From Gammaproteobacteria bacterium (GTDB lineage: Bacteria > Pseudomonadota > Gammaproteobacteria > SZUA-152): 53,524 nucleotides of DNA. The first letter of the stretch is position 1, and the number at the start of each line of letters is the position of its first letter. A model generated the notes under the pieces. It was not told the origin of the DNA. It ran no database searches and saw nothing but the letters and a program-made list of their open reading frames with translations. Positions 53,338-53,524 of this stretch are shown piece after piece. Where the stretch lies: contig JAADGF010000047.1 of assembly GCA_013152545.1 (NCBI GenBank), forward strand, positions 1 through 53,524, read 5' to 3'. A program made the translations under genes and the position numbers.

Positions 53338-53524
53338 ATGCCAACACCATGTTATTTAACGGTTGAAGGGGTTACTCAAGGTCTTATCACTGCGGCTGCA
53401 TTCACTGAGGACAGTGTCGGTAATATTTACCAGGAAGGCCATGAAGACGAGTGTTTGATTCAGGCCGTTAAGCACAACGTTACAATTCCTCGCGATCCAC
53501 AAAGTGGACAACCCAGTGGGCAAC
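53338..53524 (+). CDS. hcp: type VI secretion system tube protein Hcp (5' part)
   Basis: The window ends after 62 codons. The sequence MPTPCYLTVEGVTQGLITAA, then FTEDSVGNIYQEGHEDECLI and IPRDPQSGQPSGQ, is the N-terminus of Hcp1-family proteins, which stack into the T6SS inner tube and are also secreted. AGGGGA precedes the ATG by six bases. The rest of the gene and any tss cluster lie outside the window, so whether this is a core or orphan hcp is unknown. Confidence 0.93.
   Translation, partial: MPTPCYLTVEGVTQGLITAAAFTEDSVGNIYQEGHEDECLIQAVKHNVTIPRDPQSGQPSGQ

Overview
This window looks like the chromosome of a gammaproteobacterium of the Pseudomonas/Cellvibrio sort. Three syntenic blocks support this: kdsD-kdsC-lptCAB-rpoN-hpf-ptsN-rapZ-PTS; pyrR-pyrB-pyrC' next to ruvX and algH; and gshB divergent from pilGHIJK-chpABC. 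Gmk-rpoZ-spoT-ridA-recG is also present, and the window ends in a T6SS hcp gene. The species cannot be named from this sequence; a marine or Cellvibrionales-like lineage is my inference.

Bases 1-3.75 kb are accessory DNA. They hold the 3' end of a group II intron, a PIN-like/NYN-type protein gene, a type II toxin-antitoxin pair with a self-overlapping operator, and a decayed type I-F CRISPR-Cas relic on the minus strand. The relic consists of the last codons of cas1 and the first ~300 codons of a frameshifted, truncated cas2-3. Large hairpins and a palindromic repeat surround it.

Bases 3.8-16 kb (+ strand) encode a CaCA antiporter, Kdo synthesis (kdsD, kdsC), the LptC/LptA/LptB part of the LPS transport machine, sigma-54, the hibernation factor, and a complete nitrogen-type PTS regulatory set (PtsN, RapZ, a mannose-type IIA, HPr). 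Between ptsN and rapZ, where hprK sits in other proteobacteria, there is an HPr kinase/phosphorylase homologue whose P-loop core has been cut out in frame. MgtE and a NUDIX hydrolase follow.

Bases 16.3-26.7 kb (- strand) encode pyrimidine synthesis (PyrK-like subunit, non-catalytic dihydroorotase PyrC', PyrB, PyrR), RuvX, AlgH, TonB, a flavinylation-type set (Gx transporter, NusG-II protein, ApbE) and GshB.

Bases 28.5-41.5 kb (+ strand) carry the complete Pil-Chp chemosensory operon for type IV pili/twitching, with a 2124-residue ChpA hybrid kinase. Bases 41.5-48.9 kb (- strand) carry recG, ridA, spoT, rpoZ, gmk and yicC. Bases 48.9-53.5 kb (+ strand) carry a Ser/Thr kinase, a PP2C phosphatase, a 1.4-kb gene-free stretch, a secreted double-rhodanese protein, and the start of hcp behind a possible sigma-54 promoter.

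Between genes are at least three families of MITE-like inverted-repeat elements (called A, B and C here). Families A and C are bounded by CTAG, and one A end supplies the stop codon of mgtE. No tRNA, rRNA or intact CRISPR array was seen.
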